From the NCBI GenBank assembly GCA_946479075.1, contig CAMLDT010000031.1:1-23475 (forward strand): a stretch of 23,475 nucleotides of DNA, in the 5' to 3' direction. The number at the start of each line of letters is the position of its first letter. Positions within the stretch are counted from its first letter, which is position 1. Positions 7,909 to 17,597 of the stretch are shown one piece after another. The position numbers and the translations under genes are program-made. The notes below the pieces were generated by a model. That model made no database searches, was not told where the DNA came from, and worked only from the letters and a program-made list of their open reading frames with translations. Source of the stretch: an uncultured Polaromonas sp. GTDB taxonomy: Bacteria > Pseudomonadota > Gammaproteobacteria > Burkholderiales > Burkholderiaceae.

Positions 7909-9183
7909 ATGGACAAACTACTGATCAAGGGCGGCAGGTCGCTGGCCGGCACCGTCGAGATCTCCGGCGCCAAGAATGCGGCCCTGCCCGAACTGTGCGC
8001 CGCGCTTTTGACGGCCGAGCCGGTCACGCTGGACAACGTGCCACGCCTGCAGGACGTGGCGACCATGCTCAAGCTGATTCGCAACATGGGCGTGACGGCG
8101 GAGCAGAGCGCTGATGCACCGGGGCAGGCCCGCATCAACGCCGGTGGCCTGAGTTCGCCGGAAGCCCCTTACGAGCTGGTCAAGACCATGCGCGCTTCGG
8201 TGCTGGCACTGGGCCCCTTGCTCGCGCGCTTCGGCGAAGCCACGGTCTCGCTGCCCGGCGGCTGCGCGATCGGTTCGCGCCCGGTGGATCAGCACATCAA
8301 GGGCATGCAGGCCATGGGGGCCGACATCGTGGTCGAACACGGCTACATGATTGCCAAACTGCCGGCCGGGCAAAAACGCCTGAAGGGCTGCAGCATCACG
8401 ACCGACATGGTGACCGTCACGGGCACCGAAAATTTCATGATGGCCGCCAGCCTGGCCGAGGGCGAAACCATTCTCGAAAACGCGGCGCAGGAGCCTGAAA
8501 TCGGTGACCTGGCCGAGATGCTGATCAAGATGGGTGCGAAGATCGAAGGCCACGGCAGCTCCCGCATCCGTATCCAGGGTGTGGAGCGCCTGCACGGCTG
8601 CACACACCAGGTGGTGGCCGACCGGATCGAGACCGGCACTTTTTTGTGCGCCGTGGCGGCCGCCGGTGGCGATGTGGTGTTGCGCCATGGGCGTGCCGAT
8701 CACCTGGAAGCCGTGATCGACAAGCTGCGTGATGCCGGTGCCGTGATCACTGCTGGCGACGGGTTTATCCGTGTTCAGGCTTCGGGCCGCATGCAGGCCC
8801 AGTCCTTCCGTACGACCGAGTACCCGGGTTTTCCGACCGACATGCAGGCCCAGTTCATGGCGCTTAATGCCATTGCCGAGGGCCCAAGCAAAGTCACCGA
8901 AACGATATTCGAAAACCGCTTCATGCACGTCAACGAGATGGTGCGGCTGGGTGCGAAGATCGAGATCGACGGCAAGTTCGCGGTCATCGAAGGCGTGGAA
9001 AAACTCTCGGGCGCCACGGTGATGGCGACCGATCTGCGCGCATCTGCCAGCCTGGTGATTGCCGGCCTGGTGGCCGAGGGCGAAACCCTGATCGACCGCA
9101 TTTACCACCTGGACCGCGGCTACGACCAGATGGAAGCCAAGCTACGCGGCATCGGCGCCGACATCGAACGGATCAAATCATGA
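7909..9183 (+). CDS. murA: UDP-N-acetylglucosamine 1-carboxyvinyltransferase
   Basis: MurA transfers enolpyruvate from phosphoenolpyruvate to UDP-GlcNAc, the first committed step of peptidoglycan synthesis, in the cytoplasm. The protein has 424 residues, close to the usual 418-420. Key residues are visible: K22 in GAKNAAL, and the catalytic cysteine C119 in [14 protein letters not shown], which marks a fosfomycin-sensitive type on family knowledge. The conserved segment [15 protein letters not shown], which carries the catalytic aspartate, is also present. The N-terminus MDKLLIKGG and the C-terminus [18 protein letters not shown] fit the family. It begins five bases after ibaG and ends by overlapping hisG (ATGA at 9180-9183), joining cell-wall and histidine genes. 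Confidence 0.97.
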   Translation: MDKLLIKGGRSLAGTVEISGAKNAALPELCAALLTAEPVTLDNVPRLQDVATMLKLIRNMGVTAEQSADAPGQARINAGGLSSPEAPYELVKTMRASVLALGPLLARFGEATVSLPGGCAIGSRPVDQHIKGMQAMGADIVVEHGYMIAKLPAGQKRLKGCSITTDMVTVTGTENFMMAASLAEGETILENAAQEPEIGDLAEMLIKMGAKIEGHGSSRIRIQGVERLHGCTHQVVADRIETGTFLCAVAAAGGDVVLRHGRADHLEAVIDKLRDAGAVITAGDGFIRVQASGRMQAQSFRTTEYPGFPTDMQAQFMALNAIAEGPSKVTETIFENRFMHVNEMVRLGAKIEIDGKFAVIEGVEKLSGATVMATDLRASASLVIAGLVAEGETLIDRIYHLDRGYDQMEAKLRGIGADIERIKS

Positions 9184-9827
9184 TCACGCTTGCCCTCTCG
9201 AAAGGCCGCATCTTCGACGAGACCCTGCCGCTGCTCAAGGCGGCCGGCATCGAAGTGCTGGAAGACCCGGAAAAATCGCGCAAGCTGATCATCGGCACCA
9301 ACCGCGCCGATGTGCGTGTGGTGCTGGTGCGCGCCACCGACGTGCCGACTTATGTGCAGTACGGCGGCGCCGACCTCGGCGTGACCGGCAAGGACACGCT
9401 GATCGAACACGGCGGCCAGGGCCTGTACCAGCCGCTGGACCTGCAGATCGCGAAATGCCGCATGAGTGTGGCGGTACGGGATGGCTTTGACTATGCGGCC
9501 GCGGTCCGTCAGGGCTCGCGCCTGAAGGTGGCCACCAAGTTCGTCAGTATTGCCCGCGATTTTTTCGCCACCAAGGGTGTGCACGTGGACCTGATCAAGC
9601 TCTACGGCAGCATGGAACTGGCGCCGCTGACCGGCCTGGCCGACGCCATCGTGGACCTGGTGAGCAGCGGCAACACGCTCCGGGCCAACCACCTGGTGGA
9701 GGTCGAACGCATCATGGACATCAGTTCGCACCTGGTGGTCAATCAGGTGGCGCTCAAGCTCAAGCAGGCGCCGCTGCGGGGCATCATTGACGCCTTTGCG
9801 TCGGCCATCGGCCAACCCCAGGCATGA
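9180..9827 (+). CDS. hisG: ATP phosphoribosyltransferase catalytic subunit, short form
   Basis: HisG joins ATP and PRPP in the first step of histidine synthesis and is the feedback-controlled enzyme of the pathway. The protein has 215 residues. That is the short form, which lacks the C-terminal regulatory domain of long HisG (about 290-300 residues) and works as an octamer with HisZ. Visible motifs are [17 protein letters not shown] at the N-terminus, [12 protein letters not shown] near residues 60-71, and the PRPP-binding loop [19 protein letters not shown] near residues 150-168. hisZ is not in this window. The start overlaps the murA stop, so hisG may be translated by coupling from murA. 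Confidence 0.96.
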   Translation: MITLALSKGRIFDETLPLLKAAGIEVLEDPEKSRKLIIGTNRADVRVVLVRATDVPTYVQYGGADLGVTGKDTLIEHGGQGLYQPLDLQIAKCRMSVAVRDGFDYAAAVRQGSRLKVATKFVSIARDFFATKGVHVDLIKLYGSMELAPLTGLADAIVDLVSSGNTLRANHLVEVERIMDISSHLVVNQVALKLKQAPLRGIIDAFASAIGQPQA

Positions 9828-9834
9828 ATCCGCT

Positions 9835-11154
9835 ATGAAATTGGTAGCTGCTCCCGCCCGCCTGTCAACGGCTGAGGCCACATTTGATGCCCAATTCAAG
9901 GCGCGGCTGCACTGGTCGGCCGACACCGATGCGGCCATCGAAAAAGTGGTGGCGGACATCCTCGCCGAGGTGCAGCGGCGTGGTGACGATGCTGTGCTGG
10001 ACTACACCCGCCGCTTCGATCAGCTCGACGTGGGCACGGTGCAGGCCCTCGAATTGACGCAGGCCGAACTGAAGGCTGCATTTGAGGCGATCCCCAAAGC
10101 CCAGCGCGAAGCCTTGCAAGCGGCCGCGGCGCGGGTGCGCAGCTACCACGAGGCCCAGAAGAAGGCCAGTGGCGAGAGCTGGCAGTACCGCGATACCGAC
10201 GGCAGCTTGCTGGGCCAGAAGGTCACGCCGCTGGACCGCGCCGGCATTTACGTGCCGGGCGGCAAGGCGGCCTATCCGTCCTCGGTGCTGATGAACGCGA
10301 TTCCCGCCCACGTCGCCGGTGTCGGCGAGATCATCATGGTGGTGCCCACGCCGCGCGGCGAAAAAAACGCGCTGGTGCTGGCTGCCGCCTATGTGGCCGG
10401 TGTCACGCGCGCCTTCACCATCGGTGGCGCGCAGGCCGTGGCGGCGCTGGCTTACGGCACCGCCACCGTGCCCAAGGTCGACAAGATCACCGGTCCAGGC
10501 AACGCTTACGTCGCCAGTGCAAAAAAACGCGTGTTTGGCACCGTGGGCATCGACATGATTGCCGGTCCCTCCGAGATTCTGGTGCTGGCCGACGGCACGA
10601 CGCCGCCCGACTGGGTGGCCATGGACCTGTTCAGCCAGGCCGAACATGACGAACTGGCGCAAAGCATCCTGCTGTGCCCGGATGCGGCTTACATCGACGC
10701 CGTGCAGCGCGAGATCGACCGACTGCTGCCCGAGATGCCGCGCGCCGAGATCATCGCCAAATCCCTCACCGGCCGCGGCGCATTGATCCACACCCGCAGC
10801 ATGGAAGAGGCCTGCGCCATCAGCAACCGCATCGCGCCCGAACATCTGGAAGTCTCCAGCTCAGACCCGCACAAGTGGGAACCCTTGCTCAAACACGCCG
10901 GGGCCATTTTCCTTGGGGCTTACACCAGCGAATCGCTGGGCGACTACTGCGCCGGCCCGAATCACGTGTTGCCGACCAGCGGCACGGCACGCTTTTCCAG
11001 CCCGCTGGGCGTGTACGACTTCCAGAAACGCTCCAGCCTGATCGAGGTCAGCGAAGCCGGCGCGCAAACCCTGGGCGGGATTGCCGCCGAACTGGCTTAC
11101 GGCGAAGGCCTGCAGGCGCACGCCCGTGCTGCCGAAATGAGAATGAAAAAATGA
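9835..11154 (+). CDS. hisD: Histidinol dehydrogenase
   Basis: HisD oxidises histidinol to histidine in two NAD-dependent steps, the last in the pathway. The protein has 439 residues. Zinc-ligand positions known from E. coli are matched by Q268 and H271 (FSQAEHDE), D370 ([11 protein letters not shown]) and H429 ([10 protein letters not shown]); the catalytic pair E336-H337 lies in APEHLE. The NAD-binding [14 protein letters not shown] segment is near 218-231. I chose the ATG at 9835, seven bases after hisG, because it gives the normal length; the in-frame ATG at 9787 lies inside hisG and adds 16 residues without family match. The stop overlaps the hisC start (ATGA at 11151-11154). Confidence 0.96.
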   Translation: MKLVAAPARLSTAEATFDAQFKARLHWSADTDAAIEKVVADILAEVQRRGDDAVLDYTRRFDQLDVGTVQALELTQAELKAAFEAIPKAQREALQAAAARVRSYHEAQKKASGESWQYRDTDGSLLGQKVTPLDRAGIYVPGGKAAYPSSVLMNAIPAHVAGVGEIIMVVPTPRGEKNALVLAAAYVAGVTRAFTIGGAQAVAALAYGTATVPKVDKITGPGNAYVASAKKRVFGTVGIDMIAGPSEILVLADGTTPPDWVAMDLFSQAEHDELAQSILLCPDAAYIDAVQREIDRLLPEMPRAEIIAKSLTGRGALIHTRSMEEACAISNRIAPEHLEVSSSDPHKWEPLLKHAGAIFLGAYTSESLGDYCAGPNHVLPTSGTARFSSPLGVYDFQKRSSLIEVSEAGAQTLGGIAAELAYGEGLQAHARAAEMRMKK

Positions 11155-12239
11155 ACGATGTCCCACCCGCCCTCAAAAAACTGATCCGGCAGGATGTGCA
11201 GTCCATGCACGCTTATGCCATTCAGGATTCCGCCGGTTTGGTCAAGCTCGACGCGATGGAAAACCCGCACCGCCTGCCGGCGGCCCTGCAGGCGCATCTG
11301 GGCCAGCGCCTGGGCGCACTGGCGCTGAACCGCTATCCCGACGGCCGCGTCAACGATCTGCGCAAGGCGCTGGCCGCGCACGCCGGCATGCCCCAAGGCT
11401 TTGACATCATGCTGGGCAACGGCTCGGACGAGCTGATCTCGCTGCTGGCGATGGCCTGCGATGTGCCCGGCGCCTCCATCCTGGCGCCGCTGCCGGGTTT
11501 TGTGATGTACGGCATGAGCGCGCAGTTGCAGGGCCTGAAGTTCATCGGCGTGCCCTTGACGCCCGACTTCGAGCTCGACGAGGCCGCCATGCTGGCCGCC
11601 ATCGCCGAACACCAGCCGTCCATCATCTACATCGCCTACCCGAACAACCCGACCGCCAACCTCTGGGACGAGGCGGTGATCGACAAGGTCATTGCTGCCG
11701 CGCCGGGGCTGGTGGTGATGGACGAGGCTTATCAGCCTTTCGCCAGCCGCAGCTACATCACCCGCATGGCCGCGGAGCCCTCGCGTTACGGCCACGTGCT
11801 GTTGATGCGCACCATGAGCAAATTCGGTCTGGCCGGCGTGCGCCTCGGCTACATGATGGGCCCGAAAGCGCTGATCGCCGAGATCGACAAGGTGCGCCCG
11901 CCTTACAACATCAGCGTGCTCAATTACGAGTGTGCGCTGTTTGCGCTGGAACACGCCGAGGTGTTTGCCGCGCAGGCCGAGGACATCCGCGCCCAGCGCA
12001 CGCGGCTGGTGGACGCGCTGCAGGCCCTGCCGGGTGTCAAAACCTGGAAAAGCGACGCCAACATGGTGCTGGTGCGGGTGCCCGATGCTGCAAAAACCTT
12101 TGAAGGCATGCGGTCCCGCGGCGTGCTGGTCAAAAACGTTTCTAAAATGCACCCATTGCTTGCCGATTGTTTGCGCCTGACCGTCGGCACCGCCGACGAA
12201 AATGCCCAGATGCTGGCGGCGCTCAAAGAATCCCTATGA
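11151..12239 (+). CDS. hisC: Histidinol-phosphate aminotransferase
   Basis: This pyridoxal-phosphate enzyme (class I/II fold) converts imidazole acetol phosphate and glutamate to histidinol phosphate. The protein has 362 residues. Visible motifs are [12 protein letters not shown] (88-99), the YPNNPTAN segment (163-170), the PLP-contacting DEAY (191-194), and the Schiff-base lysine K224 in [13 protein letters not shown]. The C-terminal [11 protein letters not shown] is typical. The ATG at 11151 overlaps the hisD stop and gives the right N-terminus; the same frame is open far upstream inside hisD but that is a shadow. Bases about 12127-12170 use more A/T-rich codons than the rest of the gene. 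The stop overlaps hisB (ATGA at 12236-12239). Confidence 0.96.
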   Translation: MNDVPPALKKLIRQDVQSMHAYAIQDSAGLVKLDAMENPHRLPAALQAHLGQRLGALALNRYPDGRVNDLRKALAAHAGMPQGFDIMLGNGSDELISLLAMACDVPGASILAPLPGFVMYGMSAQLQGLKFIGVPLTPDFELDEAAMLAAIAEHQPSIIYIAYPNNPTANLWDEAVIDKVIAAAPGLVVMDEAYQPFASRSYITRMAAEPSRYGHVLLMRTMSKFGLAGVRLGYMMGPKALIAEIDKVRPPYNISVLNYECALFALEHAEVFAAQAEDIRAQRTRLVDALQALPGVKTWKSDANMVLVRVPDAAKTFEGMRSRGVLVKNVSKMHPLLADCLRLTVGTADENAQMLAALKESL

Positions 12240-12853
12240 CCACCCCCACCGCGCCTGCCCTGGCCCCCCGGACCGCCGAGATCTCGCGCAACACCGCCGA
12301 GACCCAGATCACCGTCAAGCTCAACCTCGACGGAACCGGCAAGGCCAGCCTGTCCACCGGCATTGGTTTTTTCGACCACATGCTGGACCAGATCGCCCGG
12401 CACGGCCTGATCGACCTGGACATCCAGGCCCAGGGCGACCTGCACATCGACGGCCACCACACGGTCGAAGACGTGGGCATCACCTTCGGCCAGGCCGTCG
12501 CCCAGGCCGTGGGCGACAAAAAGGGCCTGCGCCGTTACGGCCACGCTTATGTGCCGCTGGACGAGGCGCTGTCGCGCGTGGTCATCGACTTTTCGGGCCG
12601 GCCCGGCCTGGAGATGCATGTGCCCTTCAAGAGCGGCATGATCGGCAGCTTCGACAGCCAGCTCGCCTACGAATTTTTCCAGGGGTTTGCCAACCACGCC
12701 TTTGTCACCCTGCACATCGACAACCTGCGCGGTGAAAACGCCCACCACCAGGCCGAGACGGTGTTCAAGGCCTTTGCGCGCGCCCTGCGCATGGCGCTGG
12801 AAATCGATCCGCGTGCTGCCGGGGTGATTCCCTCGACCAAGGGTTCGCTGTAG
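12236..12853 (+). CDS. hisB: Imidazoleglycerol-phosphate dehydratase (monofunctional)
   Basis: This enzyme dehydrates imidazoleglycerol phosphate to imidazole acetol phosphate with a di-manganese centre. The protein has 205 residues and only the dehydratase domain; the phosphatase domain fused to it in E. coli is absent. Metal-binding motifs HHTVE (74-78) and HHQAE (170-174) are intact, as is [16 protein letters not shown] (42-57). I chose the ATG at 12236 because it overlaps the hisC stop and gives the family start after a short disordered leader; the upstream ATG at 12167 lies inside hisC. A 101-base gap with a dispersed repeat separates it from hisH. Confidence 0.96.
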   Translation: MTTPTAPALAPRTAEISRNTAETQITVKLNLDGTGKASLSTGIGFFDHMLDQIARHGLIDLDIQAQGDLHIDGHHTVEDVGITFGQAVAQAVGDKKGLRRYGHAYVPLDEALSRVVIDFSGRPGLEMHVPFKSGMIGSFDSQLAYEFFQGFANHAFVTLHIDNLRGENAHHQAETVFKAFARALRMALEIDPRAAGVIPSTKGSL

Positions 12854-12881
12854 GTTCACGCCAGGATTCATGCATGATTTT

Positions 12882-12934
12882 GGCCTCCAGCCCTTATCCA
12901 GTAAGCGCATCCAGCTATTAATTTTGTAGCAATT
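12882..12934 (+). repeat. Dispersed palindromic repeat, copy B (hisB-hisH gap)
   Basis: The copy has the head GGCCTCCAGCCC and the tail CAGCTATTAATTTTGTAGC (12912-12930), in which GCTA and TAGC are inverted. It fills most of the 101-base gap between hisB and hisH and is clearly more A/T-rich than the flanking genes. Confidence 0.75.
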
Positions 12935-12954
12935 TACCGTTTTCACCGTTTCTG

Positions 12955-13644
12955 ATGGTTCAAGCCAACACAGTCGCCGTCGTCGATTACGGCATGGGCA
13001 ACCTGCGCTCCGTGTCGCAGGCGGTCCAGCACGTCGCCAAAGGCAGCGGCGTCGAGGTGGTCGTCACCTCGCGTGCCGATGAGGTCATGAAGGCTGGACG
13101 GGTGGTGTTGCCGGGGCAGGGCGCCATTGCCGACTGCATGCGCGAGCTGGCCGATTCAGGCATGCTGGAAGCGGTGCTTCACGCGGCAGCAAACAAACCC
13201 CTGTTTGGCGTTTGCGTCGGCATGCAGATGCTGCTGACCCACAGCCAGGAAGGCCAGCCCGGTGACGGCGGTGCCGGCACCGCCGGCCTGAACCTGATCC
13301 CTGGCGAGGTGCTCAAATTCAATCTGGCCGGCCGTACCCAGCCCGACGGCAGCCGCTTCAAGGTGCCGCAGATGGGCTGGAACCAGGTCTATCAGGCGGC
13401 GGGTGAGGGCGCGGCGCCGCACCCGGTCTGGTCAGGCGTGCCGGACGGCGCGTACTTCTATTTCGTGCACAGCTTTTATGCGCAGCCGTCGGATGCGCGC
13501 CACACTGCGGGCTTTGCCGACTACGGGGCGCGCTTTACGGCAGCCCTGGCACGCGATAATATTTTTGCGACCCAGTTCCACCCCGAAAAAAGCGCAGACC
13601 ACGGCCTGGCCCTGTACCGCAACTTCCTGCACTGGAAGCCCTGA
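12955..13644 (+). CDS. hisH: Imidazole glycerol phosphate synthase, glutaminase subunit
   Basis: HisH releases ammonia from glutamine and channels it to HisF, which makes imidazole glycerol phosphate and AICAR. The protein has 229 residues and a class I glutamine amidotransferase fold. The catalytic triad is visible: nucleophile C87 in [10 protein letters not shown], and H209 and E211 in QFHPEKS. The N-terminus [14 protein letters not shown] and the [10 protein letters not shown] oxyanion segment (53-62) fit. An insertion-like stretch rich in glycine (about residues 100-110, [12 protein letters not shown]) is longer than in E. coli HisH. A repeat lies just upstream, so the distance from hisB is unusually long for this operon. 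Confidence 0.95.
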   Translation: MVQANTVAVVDYGMGNLRSVSQAVQHVAKGSGVEVVVTSRADEVMKAGRVVLPGQGAIADCMRELADSGMLEAVLHAAANKPLFGVCVGMQMLLTHSQEGQPGDGGAGTAGLNLIPGEVLKFNLAGRTQPDGSRFKVPQMGWNQVYQAAGEGAAPHPVWSGVPDGAYFYFVHSFYAQPSDARHTAGFADYGARFTAALARDNIFATQFHPEKSADHGLALYRNFLHWKP

Positions 13645-13725
13645 GCCTCCTCAACGCCTGCCGACGCACGTTTTTTTGCCTGTTGCTGACTGCTTTCTTT
13701 CCATCCACCGCTTCGCTCACCGCCC

Positions 13726-14466
13726 ATGCTACTTATCCCCGCGATTGACTTGAAAGACGGCCATTGTGTGCGCCTCAAACAGGGCGACATGGACCAGTCC
13801 ACCATCTTCAGCGAAGACCCTGCGGCCATGGCGCGCAGCTGGGTGGACAAGGGCGCGCGCCGCCTGCACCTGGTGGACCTGAATGGCGCTTTTGCCGGCA
13901 AACCGAAAAACGAGGCGGCCATCAAGAAAATACTGGCCGAAGTTGGCAGCGAGATTGATGTCCAGCTCGGTGGTGGCATCCGGGACCTGGACACCATCGA
14001 GCGTTACCTCGACTCTGGCCTGCGCTACGTGATCATCGGCACCGCCGCCGTGAAAAACCCCGGTTTCCTGCAGGACGCCTGCACCGCCTTTGGCGGCCAC
14101 ATCATCGTCGGCCTCGATGCCAAGGACGGCAAGGTCGCCACCGACGGCTGGAGCAAGATGACCGGCCATGAGGTGGTCGATCTCGGCAAGAAATTCCAGG
14201 ACTACGGCGTCGAAGGCATCATCTACACCGACATCGGCCGCGACGGCATGCTGACCGGCATCAACATCGAGGCCACCGTCAAGCTGGCCCAGGCCCTGAC
14301 GATCCCGGTGATCGCGTCCGGCGGCCTGTCCAGCATGGACGACATCGACGCCCTGTGCGCGGTGGAAGACGAAGGTGTCGAGGGCGTGATCTGCGGCCGC
14401 TCGATTTACAGCGGCGACCTGGACTTTGCAGCGGCACAAGCCCGCGCCGACGAATTGAATGGGTAA
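13726..14466 (+). CDS. hisA: ProFAR isomerase (HisA)
   Basis: HisA opens the ribose ring of ProFAR by an Amadori rearrangement, producing PRFAR for HisF. The protein has 246 residues and the half-barrel repeats of the HisA/HisF family. The acid/base pair is visible as D8 ([13 protein letters not shown]) and D131 (VGLDAKDGK). Phosphate-binding segments LGGGIRD (81-87) and [11 protein letters not shown] are present. The start ATG at 13726 gives MLLIPAIDL, the usual family start. It lies 81 bases after hisH in a gap with no repeat; the gap has a run of seven T at about 13671-13677. A GC-rich repeat follows the stop directly. Confidence 0.96.
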   Translation: MLLIPAIDLKDGHCVRLKQGDMDQSTIFSEDPAAMARSWVDKGARRLHLVDLNGAFAGKPKNEAAIKKILAEVGSEIDVQLGGGIRDLDTIERYLDSGLRYVIIGTAAVKNPGFLQDACTAFGGHIIVGLDAKDGKVATDGWSKMTGHEVVDLGKKFQDYGVEGIIYTDIGRDGMLTGINIEATVKLAQALTIPVIASGGLSSMDDIDALCAVEDEGVEGVICGRSIYSGDLDFAAAQARADELNG

Positions 14467-14535
14467 CCCCCCGAAGCGGCCTCTGGCCGCCTCTCCCCTG
14501 GGGGCGCCACCAGCGGCCCGGCGAAGCCGGTTCTG
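14467..14535 (+). repeat. GC-rich intergenic element with nested hairpins (hisA-hisF gap)
   Basis: A C-run (14467-14472) faces GGGGG (14500-14504), and between them GCGGCC (14476-14481) pairs perfectly with GGCCGC (14485-14490) around a TCT loop. The C-run/G-run plan and the CCCGGCG end resemble the elements at 7528 and 17486, but the middle differs, so membership of the same family is uncertain. No T-tract follows, so a simple terminator is unlikely. The element starts at the base after the hisA stop. Confidence 0.5.
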
Positions 14536-14576
14536 CGGTGGCCCTGACCTCAAACCCCTTTTTGGGTCTGTGCACC

Positions 14577-15356
<780 letters not shown>

Positions 15357-15370
15357 TTTCGGGCCTTTTT

Positions 15371-15424
15371 GGTCTTCAGCCCATGTCTGGCGGGCGTATT
15401 CAGCTATAAATTTGATAGTGAAGG
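15371..15424 (+). repeat. Dispersed palindromic repeat, copy C (hisF-hisI gap)
   Basis: The head is GGTCTTCAGCCC and the tail CAGCTATAAATTTGATAG (15401-15418). It is the most diverged copy: the last tail arm reads ATAGT instead of ATAGC. It fills about half of the 121-base gap between hisF and hisI. Confidence 0.7.
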
Positions 15425-15477
15425 CTTGCCGCCAGTGGCGCTTCGTCAGCTCCCCACATTTCACGGACAATAGAACA

Positions 15478-15867
15478 ATGAAATGGCTAGACGACATCCA
15501 GTGGGACGACAGGGGCCTGATCCCGGTGATTGCGCAGGAAGCGTCCAGCGGCGACGTGCTGATGTTTGCCTGGATGAACCGCGAGGCGCTGCAGAAAACC
15601 GCCGAACTCGGCCAGGCCGTGTATTACAGCCGCTCGCGCGGCCGCCTGTGGCACAAGGGCGAGGAGTCCGGCCATCTGCAGACGGTGCACGAAATCCGCA
15701 TGGATTGCGACAACGACGTGATTCTGCTCAAAGTCACCCAGCTCGGCCATGAGCCGGGCATTGCCTGCCACACCGGCCGGCACAGCTGTTTTTTCAGCCT
15801 GTACCGGGATGGGCAGTGGGTGGTGACCGAACCGGTCTTGAAAGACCCGGCGAGCATCTATAAATAA
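15478..15867 (+). CDS. hisI: Phosphoribosyl-AMP cyclohydrolase
   Basis: HisI hydrolyses the adenine ring of phosphoribosyl-AMP in the third pathway step. The protein has 129 residues and is monofunctional; E. coli fuses it to HisE, whereas here the two are separate neighbours. The metal site DCDND (76-80, with D76, C77, D78 and D80) and the zinc cysteines C97 (IACHTG) and C104 (HSCFF) are intact. I chose the ATG at 15478, which gives [10 protein letters not shown]; the open frame upstream runs into the repeat and hisF. hisE starts 17 bases after the stop. Confidence 0.96.
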   Translation: MKWLDDIQWDDRGLIPVIAQEASSGDVLMFAWMNREALQKTAELGQAVYYSRSRGRLWHKGEESGHLQTVHEIRMDCDNDVILLKVTQLGHEPGIACHTGRHSCFFSLYRDGQWVVTEPVLKDPASIYK

Positions 15868-15883
15868 AGAACAAACAACAGCC

Positions 15884-16264
15884 ATGACTTCCCCTGATTC
15901 CCTGCAGCGCCTGGCGCGCATCATCGAAAGCCGCAAGCCCGCAGCGGGTGGCGACCCCGCCACCAGCTATGTGGCGCGCCTGTTGCACAAGGGCCCCGAT
16001 GCCTTCCTGAAAAAAATCGGCGAGGAAGCGACCGAGACCGTCATGGCGGCCAAGGACATCGACCACGGCGGCGCGACGCCCGAGCTCAGCGCCAAACTGG
16101 TCGGTGAAGTGGCCGACCTGTGGTTTCACAGCATGATCGCACTGGCGCATTACGGCCTGTCGCCGGCCGATGTGATTGCCGAACTGGAGCGCCGCGAAGG
16201 CACCAGCGGCATCGAGGAAAAAGCCTTGCGCAAGGCGCAGGACCGCGAAGCTGCCGAAAAATAA
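15884..16264 (+). CDS. hisE: Phosphoribosyl-ATP pyrophosphatase
   Basis: HisE removes pyrophosphate from phosphoribosyl-ATP in the second step of the pathway. The protein has 126 residues and the all-alpha MazG-like fold. The metal-binding glutamates E47, E48 and E51 lie in [30 protein letters not shown] (28-41) and [20 protein letters not shown] are also typical. It is the last recognised his gene; 33 bases follow before the next gene, suggesting the transcript continues. The C-terminus ([18 protein letters not shown]) is charged and slightly extended. Confidence 0.95.
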   Translation: MTSPDSLQRLARIIESRKPAAGGDPATSYVARLLHKGPDAFLKKIGEEATETVMAAKDIDHGGATPELSAKLVGEVADLWFHSMIALAHYGLSPADVIAELERREGTSGIEEKALRKAQDREAAEK

Positions 16265-16297
16265 ACCCGCTGCGCACAGCGCACACAGGAGGACACC

Positions 16298-16678
16298 ATG
16301 AGCGAGACCAATCTGGCCGAGTTCGACACCAAAAGCCCCAACGACCGCCTCGTGATGCATGTGTTGTACGGCCTGCACACCGTGGCCTGGTTCAGCGGCG
16401 GCATCTTTGCGGTGATCGCGCTGATCGTCAACTATGTGCGCCGCGGCGAGGAGTCCGATGTGCTCTACATCGATCACCACAACTACATGATCCAGACCTT
16501 CTGGTGGACCCTGATGTGGCTGGTGCTGCTGTCGCCGCTGTGGCTGCTGATTGTGTTTTTCATCCCGGCAGCACCGCTGGCCTATAGCATCGTTTTGCTG
16601 TGGTATCTGTACCGCTGCATCCGCGGCTGGCTGCGTTTCAACAGCCAGCGTCCTGCCACCCACCATCCTGAACTTTGA
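16298..16678 (+). CDS. Small membrane protein, DUF4870-like, function unknown
   Basis: I recognise this only as resembling the DUF4870-type small membrane proteins; the function is not known. It has 126 residues. A short polar N-terminus (MSETNLAEFDTKSPNDR) is followed by hydrophobic segments at about residues 24-47, 65-90 and 91-109, separated by a charged loop (RRGEESDVLYIDHHN). The C-terminus is basic and polar. A very good ribosome-binding site, AGGAGG at 16287-16292, precedes the ATG by five bases and supports expression. It sits between hisE and a HIT-family gene, 33 and 19 bases from each, so it is probably co-transcribed with the his genes. Nothing visible links it to histidine synthesis. 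Confidence 0.75.
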   Translation: MSETNLAEFDTKSPNDRLVMHVLYGLHTVAWFSGGIFAVIALIVNYVRRGEESDVLYIDHHNYMIQTFWWTLMWLVLLSPLWLLIVFFIPAAPLAYSIVLLWYLYRCIRGWLRFNSQRPATHHPEL

Positions 16679-16697
16679 GCCCACCCCACCGCCGACC

Positions 16698-17072
16698 ATG
16701 AGCCAAGCCAGCCCTGCCCACGACGACAACTGCATTTTCTGCAAGATCGCCGCCGGAAAAATCCCCAGCCGCAAGGTGTACGAAGATGCGGACATCTTTG
16801 CCTTCGATGACATCAACCCCTGGGCGCCGGTGCATTTCCTGATGATCCCGAAAGCGCACATTCCCTCGATGGCACAGGTGGGGCCGGCGCACGAAGCCCT
16901 GCTGGGCCGGATGATGGCGCTGGCGCCGAAACTGGCGCTCGAAAAAGGCTGCCGGCCCTACCCCGAGGGCGGTTTCCGGATCGTGACCAACACCGGCGCG
17001 GAAGGCGGGCAGGAAGTGCACCATCTGCACATCCACGTGATGGGCGGCCCGCGCCCGTGGCTGAAGGGCTAA
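16698..17072 (+). CDS. hinT: HIT-family (HinT-like) nucleotide hydrolase
   Basis: This histidine-triad hydrolase acts on nucleoside phosphoramidates such as aminoacyl-AMP in other bacteria. The protein has 124 residues. The triad HxHxH is visible as H109, H111 and H113 in HHLHIHVMGG, and C12 and C15 (CIFCKI) with H54 match the zinc site found in many members. I chose the ATG at 16698 because MSQASPAHDDNCIFCKI gives the family N-terminus; the upstream frame overlaps the membrane-protein gene. HIT genes often follow hisE in betaproteobacteria, so the position is not surprising. It ends 172 bases before tatA. Confidence 0.9.
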   Translation: MSQASPAHDDNCIFCKIAAGKIPSRKVYEDADIFAFDDINPWAPVHFLMIPKAHIPSMAQVGPAHEALLGRMMALAPKLALEKGCRPYPEGGFRIVTNTGAEGGQEVHHLHIHVMGGPRPWLKG

Positions 17073-17244
17073 CCCCACCCTCCGCCGCTGAGCGGGTCGC
17101 TGCGCCTGCGGTCCGGTCAAGCTGCTTCCGGGCCCTGCGCCGGTGGGATGGTTTCTACAGGGCTATTCGGGCGCAGCGGGATGCAAGGCATTTAGAATGC
17201 GCATAACCTTGTGCAACATTGCAATTAATGCTTAGGAGAGAAAC
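17073..17244 (+). promoter_or_regulatory. hinT-tatA gap with a possible tat promoter
   Basis: The first 75 bases are GC-rich; CCCACC (17074-17079) and GGTGGG (17142-17147) are distant inverted arms that could close a larger RNA structure. The rest is A/T-richer. TAGAAT (17193-17198) matches five of six bases of a -10 box, but no good -35 lies 16-18 bases before it. AGGAGAG (17234-17240) is a strong ribosome-binding site for tatA. A tat promoter here is plausible but unproven. Confidence 0.3.
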
Positions 17245-17484
17245 ATGGGCTCGTTTTCCATTTGGCACTGGCTGATCGTGCTGCTGATCGTCGTGATGGT
17301 GTTTGGCACCAAAAAGCTCAAGAACATGGGCAGCGATCTGGGCGGCGCCGTCAAGGGCTTCAAGGACGGCATGAAGGAGGGTGGCCAGACTGACGACGAA
17401 AAAGCCGCTGCCGCCGGCCAGGTCACGCACGCCCAGAGCGCCGACAAGACCACGATTGACGTGGAAGCCAAGCAAAAGTCCTGA
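17245..17484 (+). CDS. tatA: Sec-independent translocase subunit TatA
   Basis: TatA oligomerises to form the transport pathway for folded twin-arginine precursors across the inner membrane. The protein has 79 residues. A short N-terminus and one transmembrane helix (about 5-19) are followed by the F20-G21 hinge and the amphipathic helix [20 protein letters not shown]. The C-terminal half is polar and probably disordered. The ribosome-binding site AGGAGAG lies four bases before the ATG. tatB follows after 113 bases that hold a GC-rich repeat. Confidence 0.96.
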   Translation: MGSFSIWHWLIVLLIVVMVFGTKKLKNMGSDLGGAVKGFKDGMKEGGQTDDEKAAAAGQVTHAQSADKTTIDVEAKQKS

Positions 17485-17485
17485 A

Positions 17486-17553
17486 TGGCCCCCACGCTTG
17501 TCGCTTCGCTTAGTGCGCTGCCCCCCGAGGGGGCTTGCCTTGCCTGGGGCGGC
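17486..17553 (+). repeat. GC-rich intergenic repeat, copy 2 (tatA-tatB gap)
   Basis: The element begins ATGGCCCCCACGCTTG, holds the hairpin CCCCCCGAGGGGG (17521-17533), and continues to CTGGGGCGGCG. It matches the element at 7528-7603 closely in its outer parts and in the hairpin, while the stretch between start and hairpin varies. It starts one base after the tatA stop and may stabilise tatA mRNA or lower readthrough into tatB; that is inference. Confidence 0.65.
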
Positions 17554-17597
17554 GCTGCGTGTCGTTTTCCCGCCTTGATCGTGCCTGCTGATCCCGC

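Noticed and set aside
7918..9108. Long minus-strand open frame (396 codons) opposite murA
   Set aside because: It mirrors the murA codons, has no family resemblance or start signal, and such antisense frames are expected in GC-rich DNA.
11097..12152. Long minus-strand open frame (351 codons) opposite hisC
   Set aside because: It is a histidine- and glutamine-rich shadow of hisC with no domain or ribosome-binding site.
14355..14576. Longer hisF starting at the ATG at 14355
   Set aside because: It would overlap hisA by over 100 bases and add 74 residues of low-complexity sequence absent from HisF.
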